Positions 36,361 to 45,930 of a stretch of DNA of 64,000 bases are shown in pieces. Within the stretch, counting starts at the first letter, position 1. Each line of letters begins with the position of its first letter. The translations under genes were made by a program, and so were the position numbers. The stretch spans positions 248,001 to 312,000 of the forward strand of contig OZ244147.1 of assembly GCA_965216105.1 (NCBI GenBank). Direction: 5' to 3'. Under the pieces are notes generated by a model. It was not told the origin of the DNA. It did not search any database and saw nothing but the letters and a program-made list of their open reading frames with translations. Origin of the DNA: JAALLB01 sp017643495. GTDB taxonomy: Bacteria > Pseudomonadota > Alphaproteobacteria > Rhizobiales > Rhizobiaceae.

Positions 36361-36798
36361 ATGCAATACTGGCTCTTCAAGTCAGAACCGTTCAAATGGT
36401 CATGGGAACAGCAAAAAGCCAAGGGGAAAGCCGGCGAGGAATGGGACGGTATCCGCAACTATCAGGCACGCAACAACATGCGGGAAATGAAGGTCGGGGA
36501 CAGGGGCTTTTTTTACCACTCCAATGAAGGGCTTGATGTTGTAGGGATTGTTGAGATTTCTGCAGAAAGTGCACCGGATTCCACAACGGATGATGAACGT
36601 TGGGATTGCGTTCACATACGTGCGCTTGCCGACATGCCGCGTTCGGTGACCCTGAAAGAAGTCAAAGCCAATGAAAAACTGGCAGACATGTCACTGGTCA
36701 CGTCCATGAGGCTTTCCGTGCAACCGGTAAAGGAAGATGAGTGGATGGAAGTTTGCCGGATGGGCGGACTGGACGGCAAAACACTGAAACCGCTTTGA
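36361..36798 (+). CDS. EVE domain protein
   Basis: A 145-residue single-domain EVE (PUA-like) protein. The family start YWLFKSEP, the WDGIRNYQARNNMREMKVGDRGFFYHS core and a VVGIVEI strand are intact. EVE domains bind modified bases in DNA or RNA, and the standalone form may sense modified nucleic acids. It is 31 bases after gpsA and is probably the third gene of that unit. Confidence 0.93.
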   Translation: MQYWLFKSEPFKWSWEQQKAKGKAGEEWDGIRNYQARNNMREMKVGDRGFFYHSNEGLDVVGIVEISAESAPDSTTDDERWDCVHIRALADMPRSVTLKEVKANEKLADMSLVTSMRLSVQPVKEDEWMEVCRMGGLDGKTLKPL

Positions 36799-36826
36799 AG
36801 GGCAGGTTTTCAGGGATGTTGAGCTT

Positions 36827-38023
36827 TTGAGCCCGTTGACCCTCACAAACCGTCAGGCCCGTCAGGTGATTCTGCACCTTCAGGGCTTAACACGACCGCA
36901 CCACAAGGCATTCGGTTCCGGTGAACTGGCAGGTCTGGTGGAGCAGCTTGGTTTTGTTCAGCAGGATTCAATCCGCTGGATGGAACGGGCACATCACATG
37001 ACCCTGTTTGCCAGAAACCGGACTTACCGGCCAAGGCAGTTGGAGAAACTCCATGAGGCCGGTGAACTGTTTGAGAACTGGACACATGATGCTTCCCTGA
37101 TCCCTTCGCAGTTCTGGCGTTACTGGAAACACCGGTTTGCGAGGAGTGAAGCGCGGTTGCGCCAGAAATTCACCAAATGGCAGGGCAGCGGTTTTATTGA
37201 TCATGTCGATGCGCTTCGTGAAAAGATCCGAAAAGAGGGCGTGCTCAAGGCCCGTGATCTGGAAAAGCCCGCAGGTACAAAGCTCGACATGTGGCAATGG
37301 CATGATGGGAAAGCGGCGCTCGAATTCATGTGGCGGACGGGACAGCTTGCCGTTCCGAAGCGTGAAGCTTTTCAGAAAACGTATGACCTGTCAGAGCGCG
37401 TGATTCCGCCCGGCAATTTCAATGCAACTTGCAGCCATGAGGCCTTTGTCGACTGGGCGTGCCGTTCGGCAATCACCCGGCTGGGTTTTGGTTCTGCGAA
37501 GGATATCGCATCATATTGGGAGTTGTTGACGCTTGCCGAAGTAAAGGACTGGCTGGCTGAAAATGCAGCCCGACATACGGTCATGGTAGAAGTCGAGGCT
37601 GTGGAGAAACAGCGGCCACGAACCCTTTATGCAAGGCAGGACATAGAAGATGTGGTTGGTACATCGGCTCCTGTGCCGGATATCATGCGCCTGCTTTCGC
37701 CGTTTGATCCGGTTATCCGTGACCGCAGGCGCCTGTCCTGGCTTTTCGGTTTTGATTACACGATTGAAATCTATGTGCCGCCGGAAAAGCGCAAATACGG
37801 ATATTATGTTTTCCCTCTGCTTGATCGTGATCGCCTGATTGGTCGTATTGATTGCCAGGCACGCCGTGCAGAGGATTGTATCCACGTTACGCGGCTCTGG
37901 CTTGAGCCGAAAATCCGCTGGTCTGCAACACGCCAGGCAAGACTTGAATCCGAGCTGTTACGTCAGCAGAGATTATGCAATGTGACACAAACCGTCTTTG
38001 CGTCTGACTGGCTTGCGGCATGA
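36827..38023 (+). CDS. YcaQ-type winged-helix DNA glycosylase
   Basis: A 398-residue protein of the HTH_42/AlkZ superfamily (COG3214). Three winged-helix modules are expected. Near the N terminus the catalytic signature is FVQQDS, giving Q45-x-D47, the QxD form seen in E. coli YcaQ rather than the QxQ of AlkZ. YcaQ unhooks DNA interstrand crosslinks and removes alkylated purines. The C-terminal region has the conserved LLSPFDPVIRDR and WLFGFDYTIEIYVP blocks. It starts at a rare TTG (36827, or TTG 36836). It follows the EVE gene by 28 bases. Confidence 0.85.
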   Translation: MSPLTLTNRQARQVILHLQGLTRPHHKAFGSGELAGLVEQLGFVQQDSIRWMERAHHMTLFARNRTYRPRQLEKLHEAGELFENWTHDASLIPSQFWRYWKHRFARSEARLRQKFTKWQGSGFIDHVDALREKIRKEGVLKARDLEKPAGTKLDMWQWHDGKAALEFMWRTGQLAVPKREAFQKTYDLSERVIPPGNFNATCSHEAFVDWACRSAITRLGFGSAKDIASYWELLTLAEVKDWLAENAARHTVMVEVEAVEKQRPRTLYARQDIEDVVGTSAPVPDIMRLLSPFDPVIRDRRRLSWLFGFDYTIEIYVPPEKRKYGYYVFPLLDRDRLIGRIDCQARRAEDCIHVTRLWLEPKIRWSATRQARLESELLRQQRLCNVTQTVFASDWLAA

Positions 38024-38025
38024 AG

Positions 38026-38727
38026 CTAGCCTGTTTTCTCGCTTGGCTTGCCGATTCCATGGCCGGACAGGCCCTTGTGAAGGTGAACCATCAGGCTGGC
38101 TGCAAAAACCGGCGCAAACAGGTTTATCAGGGGAATTGATATAACGCCTGCAATGACTAGACCGGCAAGAAACACCTCAAAAGAGTGTTTCTTGCGAAAG
38201 GTGTTGGCTTCCGCCTCCGTACGAAAGCGCATGGCTGCGAACTGGAAGAATTCACGGCCCAGCAGGTAGCCGTTGACCACGAAAAAGACGATCACTCCAA
38301 AGCCGAAGAACACTACAAGTATCAGTGCTGCAAGGTTGATCAGGATGACGAGTGCTGTGAATTTTATCGCCAGCCAGATTGACGGCCCGATTGGCAAAGC
38401 ATTGCCCCGTGGCTGATGGGCATAGTGCGTTTCTTCAACATGTTCTGCAATTTCATCAAGAAACAGACCGGCGAAAATGGCTGTCGTGGGGGCCAGAAGA
38501 AACCCTGCGCCGACCACAAGACCAGCACCAAGCAACCACAAAATGATTGTTGTCACCCACGGCCAGCCTGCAAGAAACGGGAATAGGTAAGTCGAGACAA
38601 GCATCTCCAGGCCGATCCACATGCCGATGAACAAAAGGATGGTCAGGCCGAGCGATTTCCACACCACGCTTCTGAAGCGGGGCTTGAAGATTTCCCTTGC
38701 CGACAGTCGGGCGGCTTCAATTATCAA
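38026..38727 (-). CDS. EI24/CysZ-like membrane protein
   Basis: A 233-residue protein of the EI24 (DUF540, CysZ-related) family with four to six membrane helices: about residues 22-45, 52-75, a hairpin at about 125-165, and 190-215. CysZ imports sulfate, but this branch is not characterised and no cys genes are nearby. I chose TTG 38727 because GGAG lies eight bases upstream and the sequence IIEAARLSAREIF begins as in relatives; the 38838 start would add 37 basic residues. It is convergent with the YcaQ-type gene, with two bases between stops. Confidence 0.8.
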   Translation of the reverse strand: MIIEAARLSAREIFKPRFRSVVWKSLGLTILLFIGMWIGLEMLVSTYLFPFLAGWPWVTTIILWLLGAGLVVGAGFLLAPTTAIFAGLFLDEIAEHVEETHYAHQPRGNALPIGPSIWLAIKFTALVILINLAALILVVFFGFGVIVFFVVNGYLLGREFFQFAAMRFRTEAEANTFRKKHSFEVFLAGLVIAGVISIPLINLFAPVFAASLMVHLHKGLSGHGIGKPSEKTG

Positions 38728-38856
38728 ACTGCATACTCCGGTTGTTCTGTATGTCCAGAAATAGGGAGCGACTGATTTGACTGCAAGTTTTGTCCTGCTC
38801 CCTTTCCTTTTTGCGGATCGGCGGTTATTGAGGCGCAAAGAAACCGGGAAGCGGAA

Positions 38857-39852
38857 ATGAGTGAAACCAGATTTGACGTGCTAACCATCGGCAATGCGAT
38901 TGTCGATATCATTGCCAAGGCCGAAGATGATTTTCTTGTACGGGAAAACATTATCAAGGGCGCCATGAACCTGATTGATGCCGAACGTGCGGAGCATCTT
39001 TATGGGGTCATGGGTCCGGCAATCGAAGCTTCCGGTGGCAGTGCAGGCAATACGGCGGCTGGTATTGCGAGCCTGGGTGGCAAGGCTGCCTTCATTGGCA
39101 AGGTCGCCGAGGACCATCTCGGCAAAGTGTTTACTCATGACATAAGGGCGATAGGCGTTCACTTTGATACAGAGTTTCTGGTTGATGCGGAACCGACAGC
39201 ACGATCCATGATTTTCGTCACGCCGGATGGCGAACGGTCAATGAATACCTATCTTGGTGCCTGTACCCGACTTGCCAGTCCGGATATGGATGCGGATGTG
39301 ATTGCAAGTTCGAAGATCACTTATTTTGAAGGGTATCTTTGGGACCCGCCCGAAGCTAAAACCGCAATCCGGGAGGCGGCCAAAATTGCCCATGAGCATG
39401 AACGGCTGACCTCAATTTCCCTGTCTGACCCGTTTTGTGTGGATCGTTACCGGGATGAGTTCCTTGACCTCATCAAGGGCGGAACAGTTGATATTGTCTT
39501 TGCCAATGATGCGGAGGCAAAATCCCTGTACCAGACATCTGATCTTTCTACTGCGATCAATGCACTGCGCGAAGACAGTCACCTTTCGGTTGTCACCAAG
39601 GGTGCCGATGGGTGTGTTGTTGTCACACGCGAGAAGACAATCGAGGTGGATGCATTCCCGCTTGATGAACTTGTCGATACAACCGGTGCCGGAGACCTTT
39701 TTGCAGCCGGAGTCCTGCATGGCCTGACCAGCGGCCGCGAGATTGACGATTGCGCACGACTGGGGTGTCTTGCTGCAAGCGAAGTCATCCAGCATGTTGG
39801 TCCGCGACCGCAGGTTTCATTGAAACAGCTTGCGGAGCAAGAGGGGCTTTAA
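38857..39852 (+). CDS. Adenosine kinase (PfkB family)
   Basis: A 331-residue ribokinase-fold sugar kinase. The first PfkB signature is SGGSAGNTAAGIASLGGKAAF at about residues 48-68, and the second contains DTTGAGDLFAAG with the catalytic base D280. Alphaproteobacterial members of this length and pattern are adenosine kinases, phosphorylating adenosine to AMP in purine salvage. A different nucleoside or sugar is possible. GCGGAA precedes the start. Six bases separate its stop from that of pdxY, in convergent orientation. Confidence 0.88.
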   Translation: MSETRFDVLTIGNAIVDIIAKAEDDFLVRENIIKGAMNLIDAERAEHLYGVMGPAIEASGGSAGNTAAGIASLGGKAAFIGKVAEDHLGKVFTHDIRAIGVHFDTEFLVDAEPTARSMIFVTPDGERSMNTYLGACTRLASPDMDADVIASSKITYFEGYLWDPPEAKTAIREAAKIAHEHERLTSISLSDPFCVDRYRDEFLDLIKGGTVDIVFANDAEAKSLYQTSDLSTAINALREDSHLSVVTKGADGCVVVTREKTIEVDAFPLDELVDTTGAGDLFAAGVLHGLTSGREIDDCARLGCLAASEVIQHVGPRPQVSLKQLAEQEGL

Positions 39853-39858
39853 TCCAGT

Positions 39859-40701
39859 TTACGGAAACGGAAGTGCATGAATGTTTGCGGAGGGATTGCG
39901 GATGCTTTCGGCATCGGTTTCCAGCATCAGTTCATCGCTTCCGCGGCGTGTAGACTGCGTCAGGATTTCCAGAACGGACGCTGTTGTCTTTTCTAGGGCT
40001 TGCTGTGGTGAGCGGCCTTCCAGTTGATGGCCCAGATAGATGGACGAGGTCAGGTCGCCTGGCCCCTTTGGCGGGCTTTCAAGCTCTTCATGACTGGCAA
40101 GCCAATTGCCATCGGGATGATGGAGAAGGTTGCCGATGGTGCCGGGATCAGGGCCGGGGCAGGATGTTGCCAAAACCAATTCGGGCCCAAGCTTTCTTGC
40201 TGCCCTGGCAGCGTCTTCAGGCGATTTGGAGGCTGGCAATCCGGTCAGCCATTCAAGTTCATGCACATTGGGTGTGGCGATATCGGCAAGCGGCAGCAGT
40301 TGATCACGTATTGCGTGAGCAATTTTCTCTGACACATACAGGCTCCCGAGATCACCAATCACGGGGTCGCAGAGGAATTGCAGACCGGGATTTGCGCCTT
40401 TCACCTTTGTGACCAGGCTGGCAATCTGGCTTACCTGCTCTTCATTGGCCAGATAGCCGGACAGGATGGCGCTGACTTCGGAAAGCCACGGTGCTTTGCC
40501 GATATCATCCAGAAATGCACCGAACTCCTTTTCATCCGGTACTATCGCCGTCGCCGGACCATGTCCGGGGTGCCAGGGCAACATGATGGTTGGCACTGCC
40601 CAGACCGGCACGGAAAGGGTTTCCAGTGCAAAAACGGCGGCACGGTTTCCCACTGAACCGCGTGCCACATGGGACGAAATGACAATGACTGCGTTTTTCA
40701 T
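39859..40701 (-). CDS. pdxY: Pyridoxal kinase
   Basis: A 280-residue PdxY-type kinase that phosphorylates pyridoxal to PLP. Family traits are ISSHVARGSVGNRAA at residues 8-22, the WHPGHG loop near 43-48, LCDPVIGD in the ATP-metal site and SPPKGPGDLTSS with the catalytic Asp. It belongs to a PLP salvage route. It is seven bases downstream of a small membrane protein gene in the same direction. Confidence 0.93.
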   Translation of the reverse strand: MKNAVIVISSHVARGSVGNRAAVFALETLSVPVWAVPTIMLPWHPGHGPATAIVPDEKEFGAFLDDIGKAPWLSEVSAILSGYLANEEQVSQIASLVTKVKGANPGLQFLCDPVIGDLGSLYVSEKIAHAIRDQLLPLADIATPNVHELEWLTGLPASKSPEDAARAARKLGPELVLATSCPGPDPGTIGNLLHHPDGNWLASHEELESPPKGPGDLTSSIYLGHQLEGRSPQQALEKTTASVLEILTQSTRRGSDELMLETDAESIRNPSANIHALPFP

Positions 40702-40708
40702 TGCTTGC

Positions 40709-40984
40709 TCAGACTTTCAATACATAGGTCTGCAACAGGTAGACCACGAGAATCACGAAAGCGATGAGTCCCAATGTTCGTCCGATGCGGGTGCCCCACA
40801 GCTCGGCCCATTCATTCTGCTCTGCGTCATCGGCCCGAAAATGCTGCGCAAGGTCATCGGTTACACGTTTCATCGATGACAGGCCGATGGTTTCCGATTC
40901 CTGTTTTACACGCTTGAGGATCTTGTCGGGATCTTCCTGGGGGGGAAGATGTTTGTTCGGGTCGTTGTTTTCTTTGCTGGCCAT
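40709..40984 (-). CDS. Small single-helix membrane protein, unknown
   Basis: A 91-residue protein. A charged, Asn/Pro-rich start is followed by a helix rich in Lys/Glu/Asp and one C-terminal membrane segment (about residues 67-86, IGRTLGLIAFVILVVYLLQTY), making it a tail-anchored-like protein with most of its mass in the cytoplasm. No domain is recognised. ATG 40984 is preferred to the upstream frame start at 41059. It is co-directional with pdxY at seven bases, so the two are probably one operon. Confidence 0.7.
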   Translation of the reverse strand: MASKENNDPNKHLPPQEDPDKILKRVKQESETIGLSSMKRVTDDLAQHFRADDAEQNEWAELWGTRIGRTLGLIAFVILVVYLLQTYVLKV

Positions 40985-41078
40985 CTGTGTGCTTTCGGGT
41001 TTGCGTATCAAGTCTGGCAAACAGTTGGAAAGACTGCAATAGTGTTGCCGGGGCATCAAACTGATACGGGATCAAAAA

Positions 41079-42470
41079 ATGCAGGATATTGAAAGCGGTC
41101 CGGGCAATGCTGACCGGAAAGGCATCTGGGGCTGGATGTTTTTCGACTGGGCTGCCCAGCCGTTCTTCACTGTTGTTACAACGTTTGTTTTTGGTCCCTA
41201 TATCGTTTCGCGCATGGTTGATGATCCAACCAGTGGACAAACGGCGTGGGCGACAGGAATTGCTGTCGCGGGATTTATTATTGCCATCCTTTCTCCAATC
41301 CTGGGCTCAATCGCGGACAAGAGCGGCCCCCGCAAGCCCTGGATTGCATTTTTTGCCTTCTTCAAGGTTGTTGCACTTTTTCTGCTTTGGTTTGCAGCTC
41401 CCGGCTCAAATGTCGTGTGGGTGCTTGGCCTGTTCATCATGGCAACGGTCGCGGCCGAGTTTTCCATTGTGTTCAATGATTCAATGATGTCCTACATCGT
41501 TGCGAAGAAGGATATCGGACGGGTTTCCAATACAGCATGGGGTCTTGGTTACCTTGGCGGCATGATTGTTCTCATTCTGGTCTTGCTGTTTCTTGCAGGC
41601 AGTCCGTCAACCGGCCTGACCATTCTCGGCATTGAGCCACTGTTCGGCCTGGACCCCATGCAGTCTGAAGGTGACCGGGCTGCTGCTCCGCTGGCGGCGC
41701 TTTGGTATATGGTATTTGTCTTGCCGATGTTTCTTTTTACGCCGGACAAGAACGCGAAGGTCCTCAGTGCTGCCAAGGCGGTCACAGCCGGCTTGAAGGA
41801 ATTGGGAGGCACGATACGTGATGTCAGGCAGAAGCCTGGAATTTTTTCATTCCTGATTGCCCGCATGATCTATCAGGACGGTGTTGCCGCCCTGTTGGCA
41901 CTTGGAGGCGCTTTTGCAGCTGGCATGTTCCAGTGGGAAACAATGGAGCTGGGGCTGTTCGGCATAATTCTGAATATTGTTGCCATACCAAGCTGTATTG
42001 TTGCCGGACGGCTGGACTCCGTATTCGGATCGAAACGCGTCGTCATGTTCTCGATTCTGCTGCTGATACTTGCAACCATCGGGATTATTTCTACCGGGCC
42101 CGGATTTACCCTTTTCGGGCTGGTTGAGTTCCAGACCACTGAAGCTAACGGCCTGTTCTCGACCCCGGCGGAAATGTCCTACATCATATTCGGCTTGTTG
42201 ATCGGTATTGCCTTTGGCCCCGCCCAAGCCTCTTCGCGCTCTTATCTTGCCCGCAGTGTTCCGACACATGAAACCGGCCGGTATTTCGGGCTTTATGCGC
42301 TTGCGGGCCGTGCGACGAGTTTTGCCGCGCCGGCCATGGTGGCAATTGTGACCGCTTCAACGGGTTCGGAAAGAATGGGCATGGCTGTCATCATCCTGTT
42401 CTTCATTGTAGGTGCGTTCCTGCTTGCAGCCACACCTTACCCGGCAGCGGATACCGAGCCGAACCGCTGA
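41079..42470 (+). CDS. MFS transporter of the UMF1/Atg22-like type
   Basis: A 463-residue transporter with about 12 membrane helices. WGWMFFDWAAQPFFTVVTTFVFGPYI at residues 13-38 is the hallmark opening of the UMF1 (vacuole effluxer Atg22-like) branch. SNTAWGLGYLGGMIVLI and GPAQASSRSYLARSVP are further signatures. The substrate is unknown; the yeast homologue releases amino acids. The position next to purH is conserved in related genomes. It converges on purH with nine bases between stops. Confidence 0.9.
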   Translation: MQDIESGPGNADRKGIWGWMFFDWAAQPFFTVVTTFVFGPYIVSRMVDDPTSGQTAWATGIAVAGFIIAILSPILGSIADKSGPRKPWIAFFAFFKVVALFLLWFAAPGSNVVWVLGLFIMATVAAEFSIVFNDSMMSYIVAKKDIGRVSNTAWGLGYLGGMIVLILVLLFLAGSPSTGLTILGIEPLFGLDPMQSEGDRAAAPLAALWYMVFVLPMFLFTPDKNAKVLSAAKAVTAGLKELGGTIRDVRQKPGIFSFLIARMIYQDGVAALLALGGAFAAGMFQWETMELGLFGIILNIVAIPSCIVAGRLDSVFGSKRVVMFSILLLILATIGIISTGPGFTLFGLVEFQTTEANGLFSTPAEMSYIIFGLLIGIAFGPAQASSRSYLARSVPTHETGRYFGLYALAGRATSFAAPAMVAIVTASTGSERMGMAVIILFFIVGAFLLAATPYPAADTEPNR

Positions 42471-42479
42471 TACAGGTGA

Positions 42480-44096
42480 TCAATGACGGAAATGACGAGT
42501 GCCGGTAAACACCATTGCAATGCCGGCTTCATCGGCTGCGGCAACAACTTCTTCGTCACGCATTGAACCGCCGGGCTGGATAACAGCTGTGGCACCAGCC
42601 TCAATTGCGGATAGCAAGCCATCGGCAAACGGGAAGAAAGCGTCTGAAGCCACAACACTGCCCATGGTTTTCGGTTCCGGCCAACCAGCGGCTTCGGCGG
42701 CATCGATTGCCTTGCGGGCAGCAATCCGGGACGAATCAACCCGGCTCATCTGGCCGGCGCCTATACCGACGGTTGCTCCATCACGTGCATAAACAATCGC
42801 ATTGGACTTGACGTGTTTGGCCACACGGAAAGCAAACCGCATGTCTGCCATTTGTGCCTGATCCGGCTGCTTTTTCGTAACGACCTTCAATTCAAGGTCT
42901 TCGACAATCCGGTTGTCCCGCCCTTGCGCAAGCAGGCCTCCGGCAACCGTTTTGACTGAAAGACCGGGTGCTGAAGGGTCGGGGAGCCCACCGGTAACCA
43001 GCAATCGCAGGTTCTTTTTCGCCGCAATGATTTGACGGGCTTCTTCATCTGCGTCAGGCGCGATAATCACCTCGGTGAAAATACCCGACATGGCGGTTGC
43101 TGCTGCTGCATCCAGCGGACGGTTAAGTGCAATAATTCCGCCGAATGCCGAAACAGGATCGCAGGAAAGTGCGTTTTTGTAAGCTTCTTCGAGGTTGTCT
43201 GCCAGCGCTACACCACACGGATTTGCATGTTTGATGATTGCAACTGCAGCACTGTCTGCAGGATTGAATTCAGCGACCAGTTCAAAGGCGGCATCGGTGT
43301 CATTGATGTTGTTGTACGAAAGCTGTTTGCCCTGCAATTGTATTGCCGTGGCAACTCCCGGGCGCTGTTCGCCTGTCTTGTAGAAACCGGCTTGCTGATG
43401 CGGGTTTTCGCCATAGCGCATTTCCTGCGCAAGTGTCCCGGCTACTGCCCTGTGCAGGGGCATTCCTGTTCCGGTTTCATCGGCAAACCAGTTGGAAATT
43501 GCTGCATCATACGCTGCGGTCCGCGCAAAGGCCTTGTGCGCCAATCGTTTGCGCAAGTCGAGGCTGGTTTTCCCGCTCGATGATTCCAGTTGTTCCAGAA
43601 CCTCTTGATAGTCTCCGGGATCGGTGATGACTGTAACGAAACCGTGGTTCTTGGCGCTCGCACGTATCATTGCCGGGCCGCCGATATCGATGTTTTCAAC
43701 GGCAGCATCGTAACCAGCCCCTGCGGCTATGGTCTCTTCAAATGGATAGAGATTGATGACAGCCATGTCGATTTCGCCGATCTTCTGGTCAGCCATCGCT
43801 TTCTGGTGCTCTTTATCCGTACGTACAGCAAGCAGACCTCCATGGACTGCCGGATGGAGGGTCTTTACCCTTCCATCCATGATTTCAGGAAACCCGGTCA
43901 GGTCGGAAACATCCCGCACAGCAATGCCAGCCTCCGCAATTGCCTTGGCTGTCCCCCCTGTTGAGACAAGTTCGATACCCATGTTGTTGAGGGCTTTGGC
44001 GAACTCGATTATTCCCGTTTTGTCGGAGACAGAGATCAACGCCCGTTTCACTTCGACAATGTCCGGAATGGAATGGGACTTCGGATTTACTGACAT
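42480..44096 (-). CDS. purH: Bifunctional AICAR formyltransferase/IMP cyclohydrolase
   Basis: A 538-residue enzyme performing the last two steps of IMP synthesis. The N-terminal MGS-like cyclohydrolase domain (about residues 15-150, ALISVSDKTGIIEFAKAL and GRVKTLHPAVHGG) is followed by the formyltransferase domain, with the AIIKHANPCGVA catalytic Lys-His-Ala-Asn motif and the C-terminal SDAFFPFADG block. It is the third gene of the rsmB-heparinase-purH string, 42 bases after the heparinase gene. Confidence 0.98.
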   Translation of the reverse strand: MSVNPKSHSIPDIVEVKRALISVSDKTGIIEFAKALNNMGIELVSTGGTAKAIAEAGIAVRDVSDLTGFPEIMDGRVKTLHPAVHGGLLAVRTDKEHQKAMADQKIGEIDMAVINLYPFEETIAAGAGYDAAVENIDIGGPAMIRASAKNHGFVTVITDPGDYQEVLEQLESSSGKTSLDLRKRLAHKAFARTAAYDAAISNWFADETGTGMPLHRAVAGTLAQEMRYGENPHQQAGFYKTGEQRPGVATAIQLQGKQLSYNNINDTDAAFELVAEFNPADSAAVAIIKHANPCGVALADNLEEAYKNALSCDPVSAFGGIIALNRPLDAAAATAMSGIFTEVIIAPDADEEARQIIAAKKNLRLLVTGGLPDPSAPGLSVKTVAGGLLAQGRDNRIVEDLELKVVTKKQPDQAQMADMRFAFRVAKHVKSNAIVYARDGATVGIGAGQMSRVDSSRIAARKAIDAAEAAGWPEPKTMGSVVASDAFFPFADGLLSAIEAGATAVIQPGGSMRDEEVVAAADEAGIAMVFTGTRHFRH

Positions 44097-44138
44097 GATG
44101 GTTTCCCGGTTTTCCTGAAAGGTGCAGGGTAATGAAGC

Positions 44139-45854
44139 TCAGGCGTTTTGGAGACGCTGCAACACCCATTGAATTTCCGGTGTTTTAGCAACTCTTGCAC
44201 GAATGACAATCTGCCAGGTGGGGACTGACCCGGCTATTCCAGCAAAAAAAACGCTCTCTTCAAGGGAGACATCGAAATCAGGCGCCGAGAATATCCATTC
44301 TTCACCGCTTCTCGTCTGGAGCAGACATGAACTGCCATCACTGGTTCTGCTGGCCTTGATTTCCGGAGCGAGGTGGAAATGCAGGGTACAGGCATCCTTC
44401 GTCGTGTTGCGAAGGTCGCCCTTGGTGGCGGTTGAGAACCAGTCATTGCCACTGAGGCGCTGCCCGTTTTCATCGAGAATGAGATTGCGCTGGTGGCGGA
44501 TGCCGAAATCACGAACATACCCGTGATGGGCTGCGCTGATGGCGCTGTAATCACTTCCGTCATCCCGTGCGGACTCGGTCTTCAGATTGGCTGAATAGAC
44601 CTGCCCTCCCAGATACCTGCCAAAAGTGCCGGAAGCTTCAAACTTGCATGAAGAACTGTCGTTGAGCACTGCTGTTGAATGGGCTGCGCTTGAACGCCAT
44701 GCAGGCTTCTCCCTGCTCGTGGCAAACCTTGGCGAACCGCAATTGGTTATGATGCATTCTGGCCCGTAGGAAAATTCAAAGGACAGGCAGCCTGCATGGG
44801 CTTCGGTGGAAAGCTCGCCTTTCGGCGTATCTCCCGTGTCCATGAGCAACACAGCCTCTCCGATTGCCATGCGCTGATAACCGGAATGAACCGCATCAAG
44901 CAAAGGTGCTCCTGCGACATCGTCAAGGCGCATGATTGCTGCAAGAAGATCCTGCTCGACATAACCGGTGCCATTGAACCTTGCCAGATGACCGTCGCCC
45001 AACCGGAAATACCGCAGGGCGGGAACCATGCGATCCAAGGCTTGCATCATGCCGGCAGGCAGTTCGTGCTGAGACGCCAGTATTGCGTGCTTGAGGGGCA
45101 GCAGAAGGAGCAACGTATCAACAATGCTGGCCGGGTTTCTTGATATGTGCCCCCCGTCTGGCCAAATCTGGTGATCGAGAACCTGTCCCAATCTGGTGCG
45201 CGTGTGTTCCAGTGAATTCGCCTGTCCCTCCAGGCAAACGGATGCGTAGGCGAGCGCGATATAGGCGTAAAGCCGGGGCATGCCATCAGCCGCTGTTGCC
45301 ACCTCACGCAGAAGAAAACGGACATGGGCACCCAGCGATCTCATGAATTGACGGTAAAACTCGTGCTCGGCATTGGAGGTGATAAGCACGGAATTGCAAA
45401 GCCAGGCGATCAGGCGGCGAGATGCGGTTTCTAAATTCCAGACTGTCGGACTGGTTGACTTGCGATGCAGGTCGATCCAGTCACCAATCAGTACCCGCGC
45501 ATGGGTTGGCGAAAGCTGGTCGGTGCTGGCTGAGAGGTGCCGTAACCATTCGAAAGCGTGCAACTCCCTGTCCCATGCTTCGCCTTGGGACCCGATTATG
45601 AACGGGCTTTTCCCGCCGGTTTCCACCAGCTTGCCACCGAGTACATAACGGCCATGATAGAATTCCAGCGCCAGCATGGGGTCTGCGGTGCGTATGTCGG
45701 TCGGGGCAAGTACAATCCGCTCCGGGATCAGTGACGAAAAGCCCATGAGTGAGGTTGATACCGTGTTTAAAACCCGTATCGTCCGCCGATAACCCTTGCT
45801 GATCGCAAGGCCGGCCAGTTGTGGTTTGTCGAGAACTGACATTACGTCTTGCAC
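44139..45854 (-). CDS. Heparinase II/III family protein
   Basis: A 571-residue protein. An alpha-alpha toroid-like N-terminal half with WNLETASRRLIAWL and WPDGGHISRNPAS is followed by a beta-sandwich C-terminal half typical of heparinase II/III lyase-like proteins. No signal peptide is seen, which suggests a cytoplasmic or peripheral location, and the polysaccharide substrate is unknown. In Hyphomicrobiales this gene is regularly found between rsmB and purH. The start is uncertain: GTG 45854 has GAAGGG eight bases upstream, while ATG 45842 lies four codons inside. Confidence 0.85.
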   Translation of the reverse strand: MQDVMSVLDKPQLAGLAISKGYRRTIRVLNTVSTSLMGFSSLIPERIVLAPTDIRTADPMLALEFYHGRYVLGGKLVETGGKSPFIIGSQGEAWDRELHAFEWLRHLSASTDQLSPTHARVLIGDWIDLHRKSTSPTVWNLETASRRLIAWLCNSVLITSNAEHEFYRQFMRSLGAHVRFLLREVATAADGMPRLYAYIALAYASVCLEGQANSLEHTRTRLGQVLDHQIWPDGGHISRNPASIVDTLLLLLPLKHAILASQHELPAGMMQALDRMVPALRYFRLGDGHLARFNGTGYVEQDLLAAIMRLDDVAGAPLLDAVHSGYQRMAIGEAVLLMDTGDTPKGELSTEAHAGCLSFEFSYGPECIITNCGSPRFATSREKPAWRSSAAHSTAVLNDSSSCKFEASGTFGRYLGGQVYSANLKTESARDDGSDYSAISAAHHGYVRDFGIRHQRNLILDENGQRLSGNDWFSTATKGDLRNTTKDACTLHFHLAPEIKASRTSDGSSCLLQTRSGEEWIFSAPDFDVSLEESVFFAGIAGSVPTWQIVIRARVAKTPEIQWVLQRLQNA

Positions 45855-45930
45855 AGCCTTTGCCCTTCTCTACAGGGCTTGTCAGGAAAATCTGGCGCGA
45901 TTGCACATAATTGGCAAGCTGATCAACAAA

